Part shown: piece by piece, positions 21,758 to 31,730 of the stretch | Position numbering within the stretch: the first letter of the stretch is position 1 | Layout of the letters: every line of letters starts with the position of its first letter | Notes under the pieces: model-generated | What the model was told of the DNA's origin: nothing | Databases searched by the model: none | Seen by the model: the letters and a program-made list of their open reading frames with translations, nothing else | Program-made: the position numbers and the translations under genes | NCBI GenBank assembly: GCA_017506865.1 | Contig: JAFCMP010000057.1 | Span: forward strand, 186,001 to 250,000 | Direction of reading: 5' to 3' | From: Tribonema minus | Taxonomy: Eukaryota; Sar; Xanthophyceae; Tribonematales; Tribonemataceae | Length of the DNA stretch: 64,000 bases

Positions 21758-22728
21758 TCACAATATTGAACAGTGTTTCGTATTGATCACATATGGGCGA
21801 CCCCGAAGTGCTAAGCGCCCCTGTGGGCGGTCAGCCTCTGTGCGCTGGCGCTTGGCGGCGGCGTCACGGGCCTGCGCCGTGGCATCGCGCCTCCTCGCCG
21901 CCGCCTCCGCCTCGCGCTCCCTCCGCGCTGCCGCGGTGCGCTGGTCCATCTCCCGCTGTGTCGCCGCATTGCGGATCGCCGCCTCCCTGTTGGCGACGAT
22001 GCGTAGCGCCTCGCCCTGCGCCGCGTTGAGACTCGGGTGGTCCTCACACGTGGCGGCGATCTCTCGCAGGTGATCATTGGTCATCGCGTTCGACGGATGA
22101 GCGTCGGCCGCCGGGGGGGCCTCGCCGAACCGCTGTATGTTCGTCTCCGCCTGGGTCTCGAACTTGGGCCGCCAGCGCATGAGTTCGGCGACCCCTTCGA
22201 CCACGCCAGGTGTAGTCGCCTCTTGTCTAGTCTGTCCACCTTCACCGCGCGCACTCCGAATGACTTCCCCAGCAGCACCATCCCCTTGTGAAAGTCGCTG
22301 CCCGCGCCCGCGTCCACTCCGAGCGACTTGAGCTCGCCGAGCGCCGCCGCGAGCCTCGCGCCGTCCGCAGTCGTCTTCTGGACGGGGGTCATGAGGTCTG
22401 TGGGACCCGTCAGGCCGATCGCCGTCGCGACGTCGCGCAGGAGCTTGAGCTGTTGGACGCTGTTAATGGCGCCCAGTTCGAGCGCGCCCTTCTGCGCGTC
22501 TTTGAAGAAGCCGAGTTCGGCGATGAGGCTGTGGGGACGGCTGGCCAAGTCGATGTTGCGCAGCGTCTGCACGTGCGCCTTCGCCTTGAAGGCGAGGTCG
22601 CCCACCGTGGCCGCATCGCAGTTGGGGTACATGCGGACGACGCGCGCCTTGAGCAGCATCATCTCGAGCTCCGTAGGCGTGGGAGTGCCGTACTTCTCGT
22701 GAAACGCGTCCCTGACGGCCGGCGGCAC
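21758..22728 (-). pseudogene. C-terminal part of the polymerase-helicase gene, displaced by two frameshifts
   Basis: Two open stretches (22728-about 22210 and about 22210-21758) continue the 959-codon frame at 22659-25538 without a gap but in other frames. The changes lie near 22730 and near 22205-22215. The first stretch is helical and Leu/Ala-rich. The second is a strongly charged Arg/Ala/Glu segment likely to form a coiled coil, ending near 21758. Counted together the gene would be about 1,260 codons. The shifts may be real lesions or indel errors in the assembly. Confidence 0.65.
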
Positions 22729-25538
22729 TTTGCCCGCAACGCCATCGCCTCCAGCGTGCGCATGTCCTCCACCGAGCCCGCGATGCCCGACACGTCCAAC
22801 GCCGTGAGCTGCGTCTTCCTGTCGTTCGCCGATCCTTTGCGGTAGGCCTCCATCTCTTCACTGATGGTGGCGAGTACGCCGCACTGCACCGCCTTCGAGA
22901 CGGGGTACATGCGCAGCTCGTGCTCGTACCCCTTGAGCTCCAGATTGTAGATCATCATCCTGGTGAAGCCGTCCTTGGTGCGGGACAGCAGCTTCTCCAC
23001 GTTGGAGTACGCGGCCGCGACGATGAGGTCCGGCGACGCCGGGCGGTAGGGCACCCGTATGACCTCCAGGCCCATCATCAGCACGAGCTCGCCTGCCGCG
23101 TTCGAGGTGTCCTGCGCGACGATGGCGCCGCCCGCCACGATCCGCCCCATCTCGGCCTCCGCTGCGGCTTCGATCTCCTCGCGCGTGAGCGGCTTCTCGA
23201 TCGCCGCGTCGTACGCGGAGTCGGCCGCCGCGATCCACAGCTCGAGCTTGTGCGGGTCGCGCGCCCTCGCGCCCTGCTGCAGCATGGTGCGCGGCGTCGA
23301 CGTCCCCAGGCAGGGCACGAGGAAGATGCGGTGGATGGGCGACACGCCGCGGCGATAAGTGCAGTAGTCCGCGCCCGTCGTGACCACGGACGTGACGATG
23401 ATCGCTTGCAGCGGGTCCCAGTGCCTCTCGAGGTCTTTCATGTCCTCGCGGTTGTCAATGTCCGCCGTGTAGAGGCCGATCACTCCTCTGGCGTACGGCG
23501 CGAACATCTCGCTGAGCATGATCGCCGTCGCCTTCGACCCGCACGCGACGAAGATCCTGCGCCCCTTGAGCAGGTCCACGCGCGCGCGCCAGACGATCTC
23601 CAGCACGCTGACGAAGTTGGCGGTGCGCTTCATGCGGCGGAGCTGCGGGTCGAACCGCGCGACGGGCTCGGGTACGCTGTCGCGGCTGAGCAACGCGAAG
23701 CGTGTGGACGCCTCATCCTCACCGGCCGCTTGAGCTGCACGCGAGAGGTCCAGGTACTGTTCGCCGCGCACCCTCGCCCTCCTCTCCGCCAGTCTGTCCT
23801 GCAGCGCGTAGCAGGCGCCGTCCATGGTCATGTCCGCGCACGTGTACACGACCACGTCGGCCTGCACCACGAGATCCGCGAATCTCTCGTAGTTGGCAAT
23901 CTTGTAATGGCCGTTGGTGGTGCTGTTCATGGTCTCCGTGATGCTGCGGAACTCGTCGTAGATGACGTAGTCGTACTTGCCGGGGAGCAGGCGGCGCAGC
24001 GACTCGTACTCGATGAGCAGGACACGGTAGTCCTTCGGGTTGAACTCGCTGGGCATCCCATCAGCGTCGTAGCGCGCGAACGGGATGCCGGCAGCGGTGA
24101 GTAGATTGGCGAGCGTCACGATCATCTGCCGACGCTGGGTGGCGAAGACGATGGACTTGCCGGCGTGGAACTTGTATACGACCAGCTCCATGATGCGCGA
24201 CGTCTTGCCCTCGCCCGTCCCCGCGTTCACCGATATCTGGCTCGCGGCGCAATTGAGGATGAGGCCCTCCGGCAGGTAGACGTCGGAGTACACGGGGGGG
24301 TCGCCGTCGGTGCTGTCCGAAGCGTACCCCGCGGGGATCTCGTCATCATCGTTGAAGTCGGGGATGTCGTTCTCGTCGTACTCGTTCTCGTCGAAGTCGT
24401 ATACGACGCCGTCCCACCCCGAGTCCGACTCTGCGTCCTGATCGAAGTCTGAGATGCCGTCGTACGCCCAGTCCGGCTCTGCGTCAGGGTGGGCATCGTC
24501 GGCGGCGGCGGCGGCGGCGGGAGACTGACGTTCGGTCAGGCCTGGCCTCTGGCCAGTCGGCACGGGGGGCGCGACTGGCGGCGCAGGGACGTACCTCGCG
24601 CGCAGTTCCTCCATCGTCACCGCCGGTATCGGCTTCTCGACGAAGGGGACGTGCAGCCCTGGGATGTTCGCCTCCATCGCCGCCGTCATGCGCTGCTCGA
24701 GGCCGTCGGAGGGGTCGCCGAAGAGCATGAGGCCGTCGAAAGCGAGCGCCGATATGTGCAGCGTCGCACCCACCGCGGTGGACGCGAACCCGAGGCCGCT
24801 GTCCTCGACGCCCCCCGCGAGCGAGCTGAGCGCGGAGAAGACGGGGTTCCCGTCCGATTTCGACTTGTTCACGAGGTCCGAGTATGGGCCGCCAACGCCG
24901 CACAGCTGTTGAGCCGTCGTCTTCATCTCCTTCTTGAACACCGGTAACCACGCGTCGACGACGGGTTTCGTGTCGTACGTCGCCTTGCCGCCGTATGTGA
25001 TCTTGAACACGACGGTCTTGCACGCGTCGCGGTCCAGGCCGTTGGCGGCGCCTATGCGCGCGATGATCTCATCGCGCCTCAGGACGTAGTCGTCGAGCGC
25101 GGGGCACGCGATGCCATACCGCCGGCACAGGTACTGGATGATGTACATGTGAGCGTTGGCCATGTCGAAGTCGTGCAGAAGGCCGTGTGTGAGGATAGCA
25201 CGGATGGCACGCGGGAACGACTGCAGCGAAGGCCCTTTCGCGAACAGCCTCCCGTAATTCCTCTGCCTGGCAAACTGGTAGTCCACGAGGCGCACGCCGT
25301 CGACGACCGGCTTCGCCTTGTACTTGACGAGTTGATCATACAGGATGCGCCCCATCAGAATCTGCTTGTACCCCTTGGGGTTGTTGTCGCACTCCGCCAT
25401 GATGCCCGCCTTGTGCCGCCTGTCGACGGCCGCCACCACGTCGACGGCCTCGATGAGCGCGTCGAGCATGGCCTCGTGGACGCGCTCGCCGACGATGCGT
25501 TCCCCGTATTGCGGGAACTCGTTGATGACGGATGCCAT
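22659..25538 (-). CDS. Family-A-like DNA polymerase fused to an SF2 helicase (959-codon open part)
   Basis: The N-terminal part shows family-A polymerase motifs: motif A DFDMANAHM (about 123-131), motif B DRDACKTVVFKITYG (about 169-183) and a motif C-like LAFDG (about 265-269). A Pro/Ala-rich then very acidic linker (about 315-420) follows. The C-terminal half is an SF2 helicase of the origin-binding/primase-helicase style: Walker A GTGEGKTS (440-447), Walker B YVIYDEF (524-530), a motif V-like VTSVVTTGAD and motif VI QQGARARD (754-761). Polinton and virophage TV-Pol proteins pair a family-A polymerase with an SF3 helicase; here the partner is SF2. It is the likely replication enzyme of the virus. 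The start at 25538 (MASVINEFPQ) is the first ATG. The C-terminus continues in shifted frames. Confidence 0.8.
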   Translation of the reverse strand: MASVINEFPQYGERIVGERVHEAMLDALIEAVDVVAAVDRRHKAGIMAECDNNPKGYKQILMGRILYDQLVKYKAKPVVDGVRLVDYQFARQRNYGRLFAKGPSLQSFPRAIRAILTHGLLHDFDMANAHMYIIQYLCRRYGIACPALDDYVLRRDEIIARIGAANGLDRDACKTVVFKITYGGKATYDTKPVVDAWLPVFKKEMKTTAQQLCGVGGPYSDLVNKSKSDGNPVFSALSSLAGGVEDSGLGFASTAVGATLHISALAFDGLMLFGDPSDGLEQRMTAAMEANIPGLHVPFVEKPIPAVTMEELRARYVPAPPVAPPVPTGQRPGLTERQSPAAAAAADDAHPDAEPDWAYDGISDFDQDAESDSGWDGVVYDFDENEYDENDIPDFNDDDEIPAGYASDSTDGDPPVYSDVYLPEGLILNCAASQISVNAGTGEGKTSRIMELVVYKFHAGKSIVFATQRRQMIVTLANLLTAAGIPFARYDADGMPSEFNPKDYRVLLIEYESLRRLLPGKYDYVIYDEFRSITETMNSTTNGHYKIANYERFADLVVQADVVVYTCADMTMDGACYALQDRLAERRARVRGEQYLDLSRAAQAAGEDEASTRFALLSRDSVPEPVARFDPQLRRMKRTANFVSVLEIVWRARVDLLKGRRIFVACGSKATAIMLSEMFAPYARGVIGLYTADIDNREDMKDLERHWDPLQAIIVTSVVTTGADYCTYRRGVSPIHRIFLVPCLGTSTPRTMLQQGARARDPHKLELWIAAADSAYDAAIEKPLTREEIEAAAEAEMGRIVAGGAIVAQDTSNAAGELVLMMGLEVIRVPYRPASPDLIVAAAYSNVEKLLSRTKDGFTRMMIYNLELKGYEHELRMYPVSKAVQCGVLATISEEMEAYRKGSANDRKTQLTALDVSGIAGSVEDMRTLEAMALRAKCRRPSGTRFTRSTALPRLRSSR
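24524..24559. repeat. 36-bp structured element within the polymerase-helicase linker
   Basis: Begins gactgacgttcggtcagg and ends ctggccagtc. The outer ends (gactg/cagtc) and inner segments can pair. A 31-bp version lacking one ggcct unit lies at 35395-35425. Here it keeps the frame and encodes the TGQRPGLTERQS part of the linker. Confidence 0.65.
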
Positions 25539-25734
25539 GATGGTAACCGGGCCTGAGAAAATAATGAGACCGATGTCAGAGGTGGCACGGGAGATGTGGT
25601 CATCATCGGAACGACGCGTTCGCAGTAGTGAGCGTGCCTCGTCGTCGACTCCCCTTCGGGGAGGCCGAACCGGAGGTTCGTCGTCGCGGCCTGATCATCA
25701 CACTACACAGCGAAAAGTCGCAGCGGGGTGAGGG

Positions 25735-26010
25735 GTTAGGCATGGGGCCTCGTCCCCCTCACTCACCCCCCTTCAGCCGCTTCCATTCCTTCCATCCCAT
25801 CAATGCTAACTTTTTTGCAGTTCTATAATTTCTTGCTTATATAGCAAAAAAGTCCCAGAGATGGGGAGTTTTGAGATGGGGAAAAAGAAGTTGACATTGA
25901 AGTTGCAAAAAAATGAGCGTTGAGGAGATGGAAGGAATGGAAGCGGCTGAAGGGGGGTGAGTGAGGGGGACGTGGCCCCGTGCCTAACCCCTCGCATGAT
26001 CCATGTAACC
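25735..26010 (-). repeat. Third, internal copy of the TIR foldback module (diverged)
   Basis: Matches the inner TIR foldback (39000-39215) in right-end orientation: ctcactcacccccc, cttccattccttccatccc, a cttatatagc core and the opposing arm. Similarity fades at gtaaccctaaccctagg, aligned with gtcaccctagccctatg in the right TIR. It marks the end of the left gene module and looks like a truncated viral end, so part of the provirus may once have been a separate unit. Confidence 0.7.
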
Positions 26011-28166
26011 CTAACCCTAGGTCGTAAGTGTGCCATGTGTCAACGAGTCACGAGTCGGTGTCAACACACGCAACATTCATGGTATGTTCTCCATGCCTTG
26101 GACAGCCTCCCCTGAAGATTTCAGTCCGTTCTGCTTATGTCATCAGTGTCAAAATACACGTCCGGTGGCAACTTCAAAATGGCTGAGTGGTGCTGTGTTG
26201 AAGATCTGATGTATTGTGCAGTAACGGTGTGCGCAGCGCCTATATCTTCGGCTACTGCTGTACACTGCGCGTGATGATGCGCTGGAAACGCAGCGCATCC
26301 CGTTGCGCTGTGTTAAAGCTACAGTTATCAAACGCAAAATGGGATTGCTCCGGAGCAGTGTTGCAGATGAACTCACCAGTGCTGTCTGCCACTTGCGCTG
26401 CTGTGGCTGCGTTGCGCTGCGCCGGTGCTGCTGATGGAGCAGCGCTGCGTGTCTGTGAAGGGGACGCAGCGCAGGAAGGTCTGTGTGAAATCTACAGCCA
26501 TCAAACGGAATAACCTGAATTGCTCCGGAGCAATGTGGTAGATGTACTCACCAGTGCTGTAGGCCAGTGCGCTGCTGTATGCTACTTGCGCTGCTGCTGC
26601 TGGAGGCCCCCACTGCCGTTTCCCACTGCCACAGGCCACTGCTGCCGTTTCCCTGCTGCTACGTAACTCTGCAGCCTGCTAGGCAGTTGAAAACTCTTCA
26701 CTGTGGAAAATCCAATTATTCTGTGTTAGAATTTACTCATACCAGGATTCGGTAGGCGCGGGGGGACCCCCGCCCTGCCCTCCCAGGGTCGCACAGGGCT
26801 ACGAGTGGCAGCTTGGGCCACACACAGGGCCTCACTGCGATGTAGCTGTAGAGCATACGAGGCGATGTGTTTTGCACTCTAAAGTGGGTGGTTGCACGCC
26901 ACATGACTGTGCGGAAGAGCTGCAAAAACCCCACAAGTGCCAAAAGTGCAACTGCCACATACTGAAACACCGCGCGCGTGTGGTATGGTGCTCTGCACAG
27001 GTGGTTGTATCATGAAATCAGATTTCATGGTACAGCTGTTGTGCTGATCAAAGGCGGATTCGCGGAAGATGGTGCACCAACAGCAATATCTGCTGTCTGC
27101 CTGCCCGAAGTATGTGTGCAGTCGTCTGTACAACGCATTCATTCCTATACGCGGTGAATTCGCCAAAGATGTGGCACGTGACACGACATGAGCAGCATCG
27201 GAATCGTTTTCGCATCATGCCACATCTAAAAGTATGCATTGAAGATACCACATGATAGCCACTGCAGCGCCTAGGGTGCGCCTGCCTGTGTGCTGTCGAG
27301 TGCGAGGCCCAGATGACAAGAGTGTCAAACGATGCATCTGCAAACAACTAGTCAACCTGTGTTGCGCCACACTTGATACCGATGTAAGCGGTGACGCCAA
27401 TGAATCGACGCTCAATGCAGCGCCCTGCACTGCTGGCCTGTAAACTGCAAGCCTGCAATGCGCTGCCCTCAAGCCCCCATTTCCGCCTCTGTCAGACATG
27501 CCCTGCTCCAAGATCAGTGTAGATTCTGAAGTCCTTTGTGGGTCCGCCACCTGTGCCAGCAGCACAACGTCGACCACGGCACTAATGCCGTCAGCGCTCA
27601 CGATGCATGCACATGCTCTACTGAGATTTTGCACTGACATCTTAGTAATACAGACTGTGCAGCCTCACCTTTTCAAGTACACATGAGGGTACGACCCACC
27701 ACAACAGCTCAAATACCCAGTTGCAACACAAGTTTGGAGGTCGTAGAAAATGAGAATCGTGGTGGCAGCATACTGATAAAATGCTCGCTGTAGAATCCGT
27801 GTATAGTATCTGCGGCAAAGGGGTTTTGATTACCTCAAAAGGACTGCCATGGCGCACCGGGCCACATTACATCTCCACACACGCCTTGGCGCATCTGAAA
27901 CTTGAAGATCATTTGAACGAGCTTATGCGGTACTCGCTTGATTTTATATGTGATTCGTAGGAAAAATACATGCTGCGGTAAAACATGCCAGCATTCCATC
28001 AGAGCAGCTACCCATCGAAGGCAAGTGCTTGCGGACCACCGGTCCACGTGTCTATTTATCCGTAGTTGATGACAATTACTTGCAGGCATGCGACTTGTCA
28101 ACGCCATTTAATCAGCATTTACTGTACGAAGTGTTGCTCGTTGACCAGCAAATCTACAGTCCACAT

Positions 28167-28296
28167 TAACAATTATTGCCAGCACAGTTGCAAGGTTGAT
28201 CTGTCCATTGCAGGTGGATTGCAGAAAAAGATTAACAATTATTGCCAGCGCAGTTGCAAGGTTGATCGGTCCATTGAAGGTGGATCGCAGAAAACG
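28167..28296 (+). repeat. Tandem pair, unit about 65 bp
   Basis: Two adjacent copies starting aacaattattgccagc and differing at a few positions. No gene. Confidence 0.85.
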
Positions 28297-29231
28297 TTTC
28301 ACAAGCTCACCATCTCTAGCTCCTTGCGCCAAGTCACGGGGCGACTCCTTCCGCTAGCTGCGTGAGCTCCTGCTCCGACGGCTTGCTGAAGACCACTCCT
28401 GTCGATGATTCTTGCACCATGTGGAGCTTCTGAATTAAGTGCAGGCCTGGACCGCCAATTGCTGTTAACATCGCATCCAGTCAACGAGTCTGCTGCTTGC
28501 TGTTTGGTCATGTCGCCGCTCCCGCAATCGCCATCCCTCCCAGAAAACCCAGCAGCAGCTGAGATCGCTTCAAACCGTCGTCTGCTGCTGACACAGCAGC
28601 AGCTGTGGGCGCAGGGCCTGTATAAACGACTTGCATGACCGATTCTTGTGCAGCCAGAGGCGGCTTTGAGCTTGATCGCTAGATGTAGCTCACATCTGAA
28701 GCGAGCGTGTGGCAGGCCTGGCTACGGGTACTGGTCCCTTGCATCGCGCGATGCCTGGCAATTGCTTGCTTCGGCCTCGGGACACTGCCTGATCTGCTGT
28801 GATGGTGGCAACTCCTGTCATCGGCGCGCCAGACTGCGACTGCCAGCATGTTTGCTGCCGCCACTACATTGGGTGAAGGTCACCCACCTTGCACCGGTGG
28901 TGTCTGCGCAGCGTCATCGCCTATGCTGGCGCCAAGGCAGCAACTGCCAGCATGATGGCCGCCCGAGGGAGGGCAAATTGAGTCCACCAACTATGAATAA
29001 TGACGATTATGCCCCCTTCAGAACAAAATCAGAGGGACATTTTTGTAATTGGTGGGCCACCGTCACCCCCCCAGCGATCCTAAATAACACCACCAATTAC
29101 AGAGAATTAGTGCGCATGCCAACAATTGAAATTATTCTGTGTTTTAAATGTGATATTCCCAATATCAACATTGTCCAACAACAGCACCACAGCCACAACA
29201 GCCATAGCAACGCAAGCCAGCGCCAGCCACA

Positions 29232-29310
29232 ACATCCCAAGCATCAGCGCAAGCATCAGCAGCAGCGCAAGCATCAGCAGCAGCACAAGCATCAGCAGCA
29301 GCGCAAATAA
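29232..29310 (+). repeat. Short tandem repeat, 18-bp unit (aagcatcagcagcagcgc-like)
   Basis: About four copies. Reading frames here reflect the repeat and are not taken as genes. Confidence 0.85.
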
Positions 29311-29540
29311 GCACCAGCAGGCTCTCAGGTGAGACATTCCGGAGTAGCACCTGCGATGAAGTATCAGTTGAATTGTTCAGTGTGAATCTACCTGTGCGCA
29401 GCGCTGTGCTCACCACAACTGCTCCTGTTCTTTGTGATACTCCTGCTCTTGCGCTGCTGCTTTTGCTTGCGCTGCTGTGGCTGATGGTGTAATGAACGTC
29501 TTGATCTCCCTCCCATTCAGCCAATATCAGGCACCCCACA

Positions 29541-29684
29541 ATGCCCGACATGATCACTGTCGAGTATGGGTCGCTGCGCCGCCTGCTCCCCGGCAACTAC
29601 GACTACGTCATCTTCGACGAGTTCCGCAGCATCACGGAGACCATGAACAGCACCAGCTCCTCCACGCACGCACGTCCCAACTGA
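29541..29684 (+). pseudogene. Fragment of a second SF2 helicase gene (Walker B region)
   Basis: A 47-codon stretch on the plus strand matches residues about 507-540 of the helicase at 22659-25538: SLRRLLPGNYDYVIFDEFRS here against SLRRLLPGKYDYVIYDEFRS there, continuing through ITETMNST. The protein similarity is high but not identical and the strand is opposite, so it is neither a shadow nor an exact copy. Both sides are unrelated sequence. It is best read as the remnant of a second, related helicase gene beside the integrase, supporting a composite provirus. Confidence 0.85.
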
Positions 29685-29743
29685 TGTTGTAGCGCAATCG
29701 CCGTAAATAAATGCCAATCGCGAATCGCGGTCGGGTTTATGAC

Positions 29744-31045
29744 TCATTGGTGCTGCGCCTTCCACTCCTTTTGCTGCTCTTCCCACGCCTTGACCGCCTC
29801 TGGATCCTGCCACTCCCGAACATGCCTGTCCTTGTCGTCCGTCTGCACCACCTTGCACACGTCGCCTCTGCTCACGAGCCTGTCATTGAATTCCTCCAAC
29901 TTCACCAGATTCGTAGCTGTGCTGTGTGAGATCACTGTGTATAGTTGAGGACCGTACGTGGGCACGTGACTCGCTTTGAAATAGTGCGCCTTCCTTTGCG
30001 CCGCGAATTTCTTGTTCGTCACCGTGACGTCCAGCATTACTTTGTCGCCGGGTTTCAAAGGAGTACTATACTTGGCATTAGGGTCCGTGCCCGATGAAGC
30101 CTGCCTGAGCCGTTGCACCACCAACTTCCTCACACGCTCAGGCAGGTCAGTGACTGCGAGGTCCACGGGGCGGAAGCCGTGCGCGGCGTTCACTGAATTG
30201 TTGAGCGCGGCGGTCGCCTTCCTCAAGTTCACTGCGAGGTAAGCTGCCCCCTGGCGGTCGCGCAGAGAGTAAAGGAATTCCTTCACCCTGCGATTTGCGC
30301 TCTCGACGCCGCCCTGGCCCAAAGGGTTGTGCGGGACGCCGCGGAGCTGTTTGAAGCCCAGCCTCGCAGCGAGTGCATCCATAGTACTGTTGCAGAACTC
30401 CAGGCCATTATCAGTCTTCAACACGCCCACTTTGTACGGTAAGGCTTCCAGAATGCGCGCTATCGCTGATACAACGGTTTCAGCTGACTTGCCCTTCACC
30501 ACAGCGGTGTATATCATTTTTGTGAACGTGTCAATGATCGTGAGACAGCGCGCAGTCAGCTTGTTGTTCTTGAGCGTCGTGTTATCATCCGGCCCCTTGC
30601 GCAGATCAGTCAAGTCCGCCTGCAAGATGGCACCGGGCTTCGTGGCGATCACCGCGTGCACACGCTGCGACCGCCGGCGCTGGCGCCACTGCGCGTGCTC
30701 CTCGTTCACTTCCAGGTACCTGCGCACCTGCGTGTTGCTGATGCCGATGAAGCGCGACGCCATCATTTTCGCCAATTTGTTCATGCCCATCGCCGCGGGC
30801 AGTTCATTGTACTCTGCATCAAGCACGCGAAACACGAGGTCCTGCGTGACAATCATACGCCCCTGAAAGGAGTACACGCCGTCCCCCTCGTCTTTAAGAT
30901 CAAGCCTCTCTGGCCACCTCGCGAGGAGATCTTTGGCATTGCGAAACTTGAAGCAGCGCACGTACTTGAGGTCGCGCTCTTCGCTCGCCGTCGCCTCGTG
31001 CAGTGAACTGACGCCCTTGGCCATCTCCACGAGCTTTTCAGCCAC
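29744..31045 (-). CDS. Retroviral-type (rve) integrase, Polinton/PLV class
   Basis: 433 codons from a GTG at 31045; an ATG at 31024 is an alternative start. The catalytic core has D144 (LQADLTDL), D212 (KTDNGLEF) and E248 (GGVESANRR), with exactly 35 residues between the last two (D,D35E). An N-terminal region with a helix-turn-helix-like segment (ISNTQVRRYLEVNEEH) precedes the core, and a basic C-terminal domain follows. It would process the viral ends and join them to host DNA; the TG/CA termini and 5-bp target duplication match that chemistry. The gene heads the minus-strand morphogenesis block. Upstream in-frame sequence is closed by a stop, so a longer N-terminus could have been lost. 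Confidence 0.92.
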   Translation of the reverse strand: MAEKLVEMAKGVSSLHEATASEERDLKYVRCFKFRNAKDLLARWPERLDLKDEGDGVYSFQGRMIVTQDLVFRVLDAEYNELPAAMGMNKLAKMMASRFIGISNTQVRRYLEVNEEHAQWRQRRRSQRVHAVIATKPGAILQADLTDLRKGPDDNTTLKNNKLTARCLTIIDTFTKMIYTAVVKGKSAETVVSAIARILEALPYKVGVLKTDNGLEFCNSTMDALAARLGFKQLRGVPHNPLGQGGVESANRRVKEFLYSLRDRQGAAYLAVNLRKATAALNNSVNAAHGFRPVDLAVTDLPERVRKLVVQRLRQASSGTDPNAKYSTPLKPGDKVMLDVTVTNKKFAAQRKAHYFKASHVPTYGPQLYTVISHSTATNLVKLEEFNDRLVSRGDVCKVVQTDDKDRHVREWQDPEAVKAWEEQQKEWKAQHQ

Positions 31046-31331
31046 GTCGACTGAGGCGGCATCACTGCTTCAGCCATCGGCGGTACACTTGTGAGTGAAG
31101 CGCAACATTTTCTTGGCACAAAAGTGAACAAGCGTCGCCATGTGCCTCCGGCGGCTGAGAGCGTGGCTGTCGCCTGCAACGCCTGAACTCAGCGAGCACC
31201 TCCTCCAACCTCTGCTTCAGCCTCCCCCGATGCTCCTGCGCGCGCAATCAGAACCCCACAGCTTATCAAGAATGGAGAGCGAGGAGTTCTGGCGAGAGTA
31301 CGGCGTCATACGTGTAGATTCAATATATTGA

Positions 31332-31706
31332 TCACACCACCTGTAAATTCGAGGCGTCCTCATTGAGCGCGTTCGTGCCCAGGTTGTGGGACACTAAAAA
31401 ATTCACGAGGTTGACATTCGCGAAGTTATTCAAAGTCCCCTCCCACACAGATTTCGTAATGTTCTTGTTTGCGATTTCGCAACCCATAGAAGGCTGTGTG
31501 ATCGTACCGGCCTGGTTTCTCGTGTACAATGCCTGAAGCAGGCCGTACAGCAGACGCTCAGCGCTGTCCCCCGTGCCGATGGAGCCCGTCCCCGAGATCA
31601 CCGCGTTGATGGCGCTCACGGGAATGATGTAAGAAGCGGACGAGATGCTCACCGTGCCCGTCGTGGCGCAGCTCGCCGTCGGTAGAAAAGAGGCGATCGC
31701 TACCAT
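31332..31706 (-). CDS. PLV conserved small protein, 124 aa (virion candidate)
   Basis: The start MVAIASFLPT at 31706 is chosen because an ataaaatgttg motif lies 11-24 bases upstream. The product has a Ser/Thr-rich N-terminus (TGTVSISSASYIIPVSAIN), a central GTGDSAERLLYGLLQALY helix and a C-terminus ending FLVSHNLGTNALNED. Small proteins with this kind of layout recur next to capsid genes in PLVs and virophages. Function unknown; a structural role is inferred from position. Confidence 0.6.
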   Translation of the reverse strand: MVAIASFLPTASCATTGTVSISSASYIIPVSAINAVISGTGSIGTGDSAERLLYGLLQALYTRNQAGTITQPSMGCEIANKNITKSVWEGTLNNFANVNLVNFLVSHNLGTNALNEDASNLQVV

Positions 31707-31716
31707 CTTTCTCACA

Positions 31717-31730
31717 CGACAACATTTTAT
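31717..31730 (-). promoter_or_regulatory. Candidate late promoter motif (ataaaatgttg)
   Basis: Minus-strand ataaaatgttgtcg, 11-24 bases upstream of the ATG at 31706. Confidence 0.4.

Larger units (their letters stand above)
26010..29540. other. Non-viral-looking interval inside the provirus
   Basis: About 3.5 kb with no recognisable viral gene and lower apparent GC than the flanking viral genes. It contains imperfect direct repeats at 26290-26600 (ttgctccggagca-centred), a 66-bp tandem pair at 28167-28296, and an 18-bp-class repeat at 29232-29310. It resembles the host DNA elsewhere in the window and may be captured or inserted host sequence. Confidence 0.55.

Noticed and set aside
26006..26020. 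Telomere-like taaccctaaccctag
   Set aside because: Only two units, and it aligns with gtcaccctagccctatg in the right TIR, so it is part of the diverged TIR module and not a telomere.
29126..29332. Gln/His- or Ser-rich protein around 29.2 kb
   Set aside because: The frame follows an 18-bp tandem repeat and is open on both strands for that reason.
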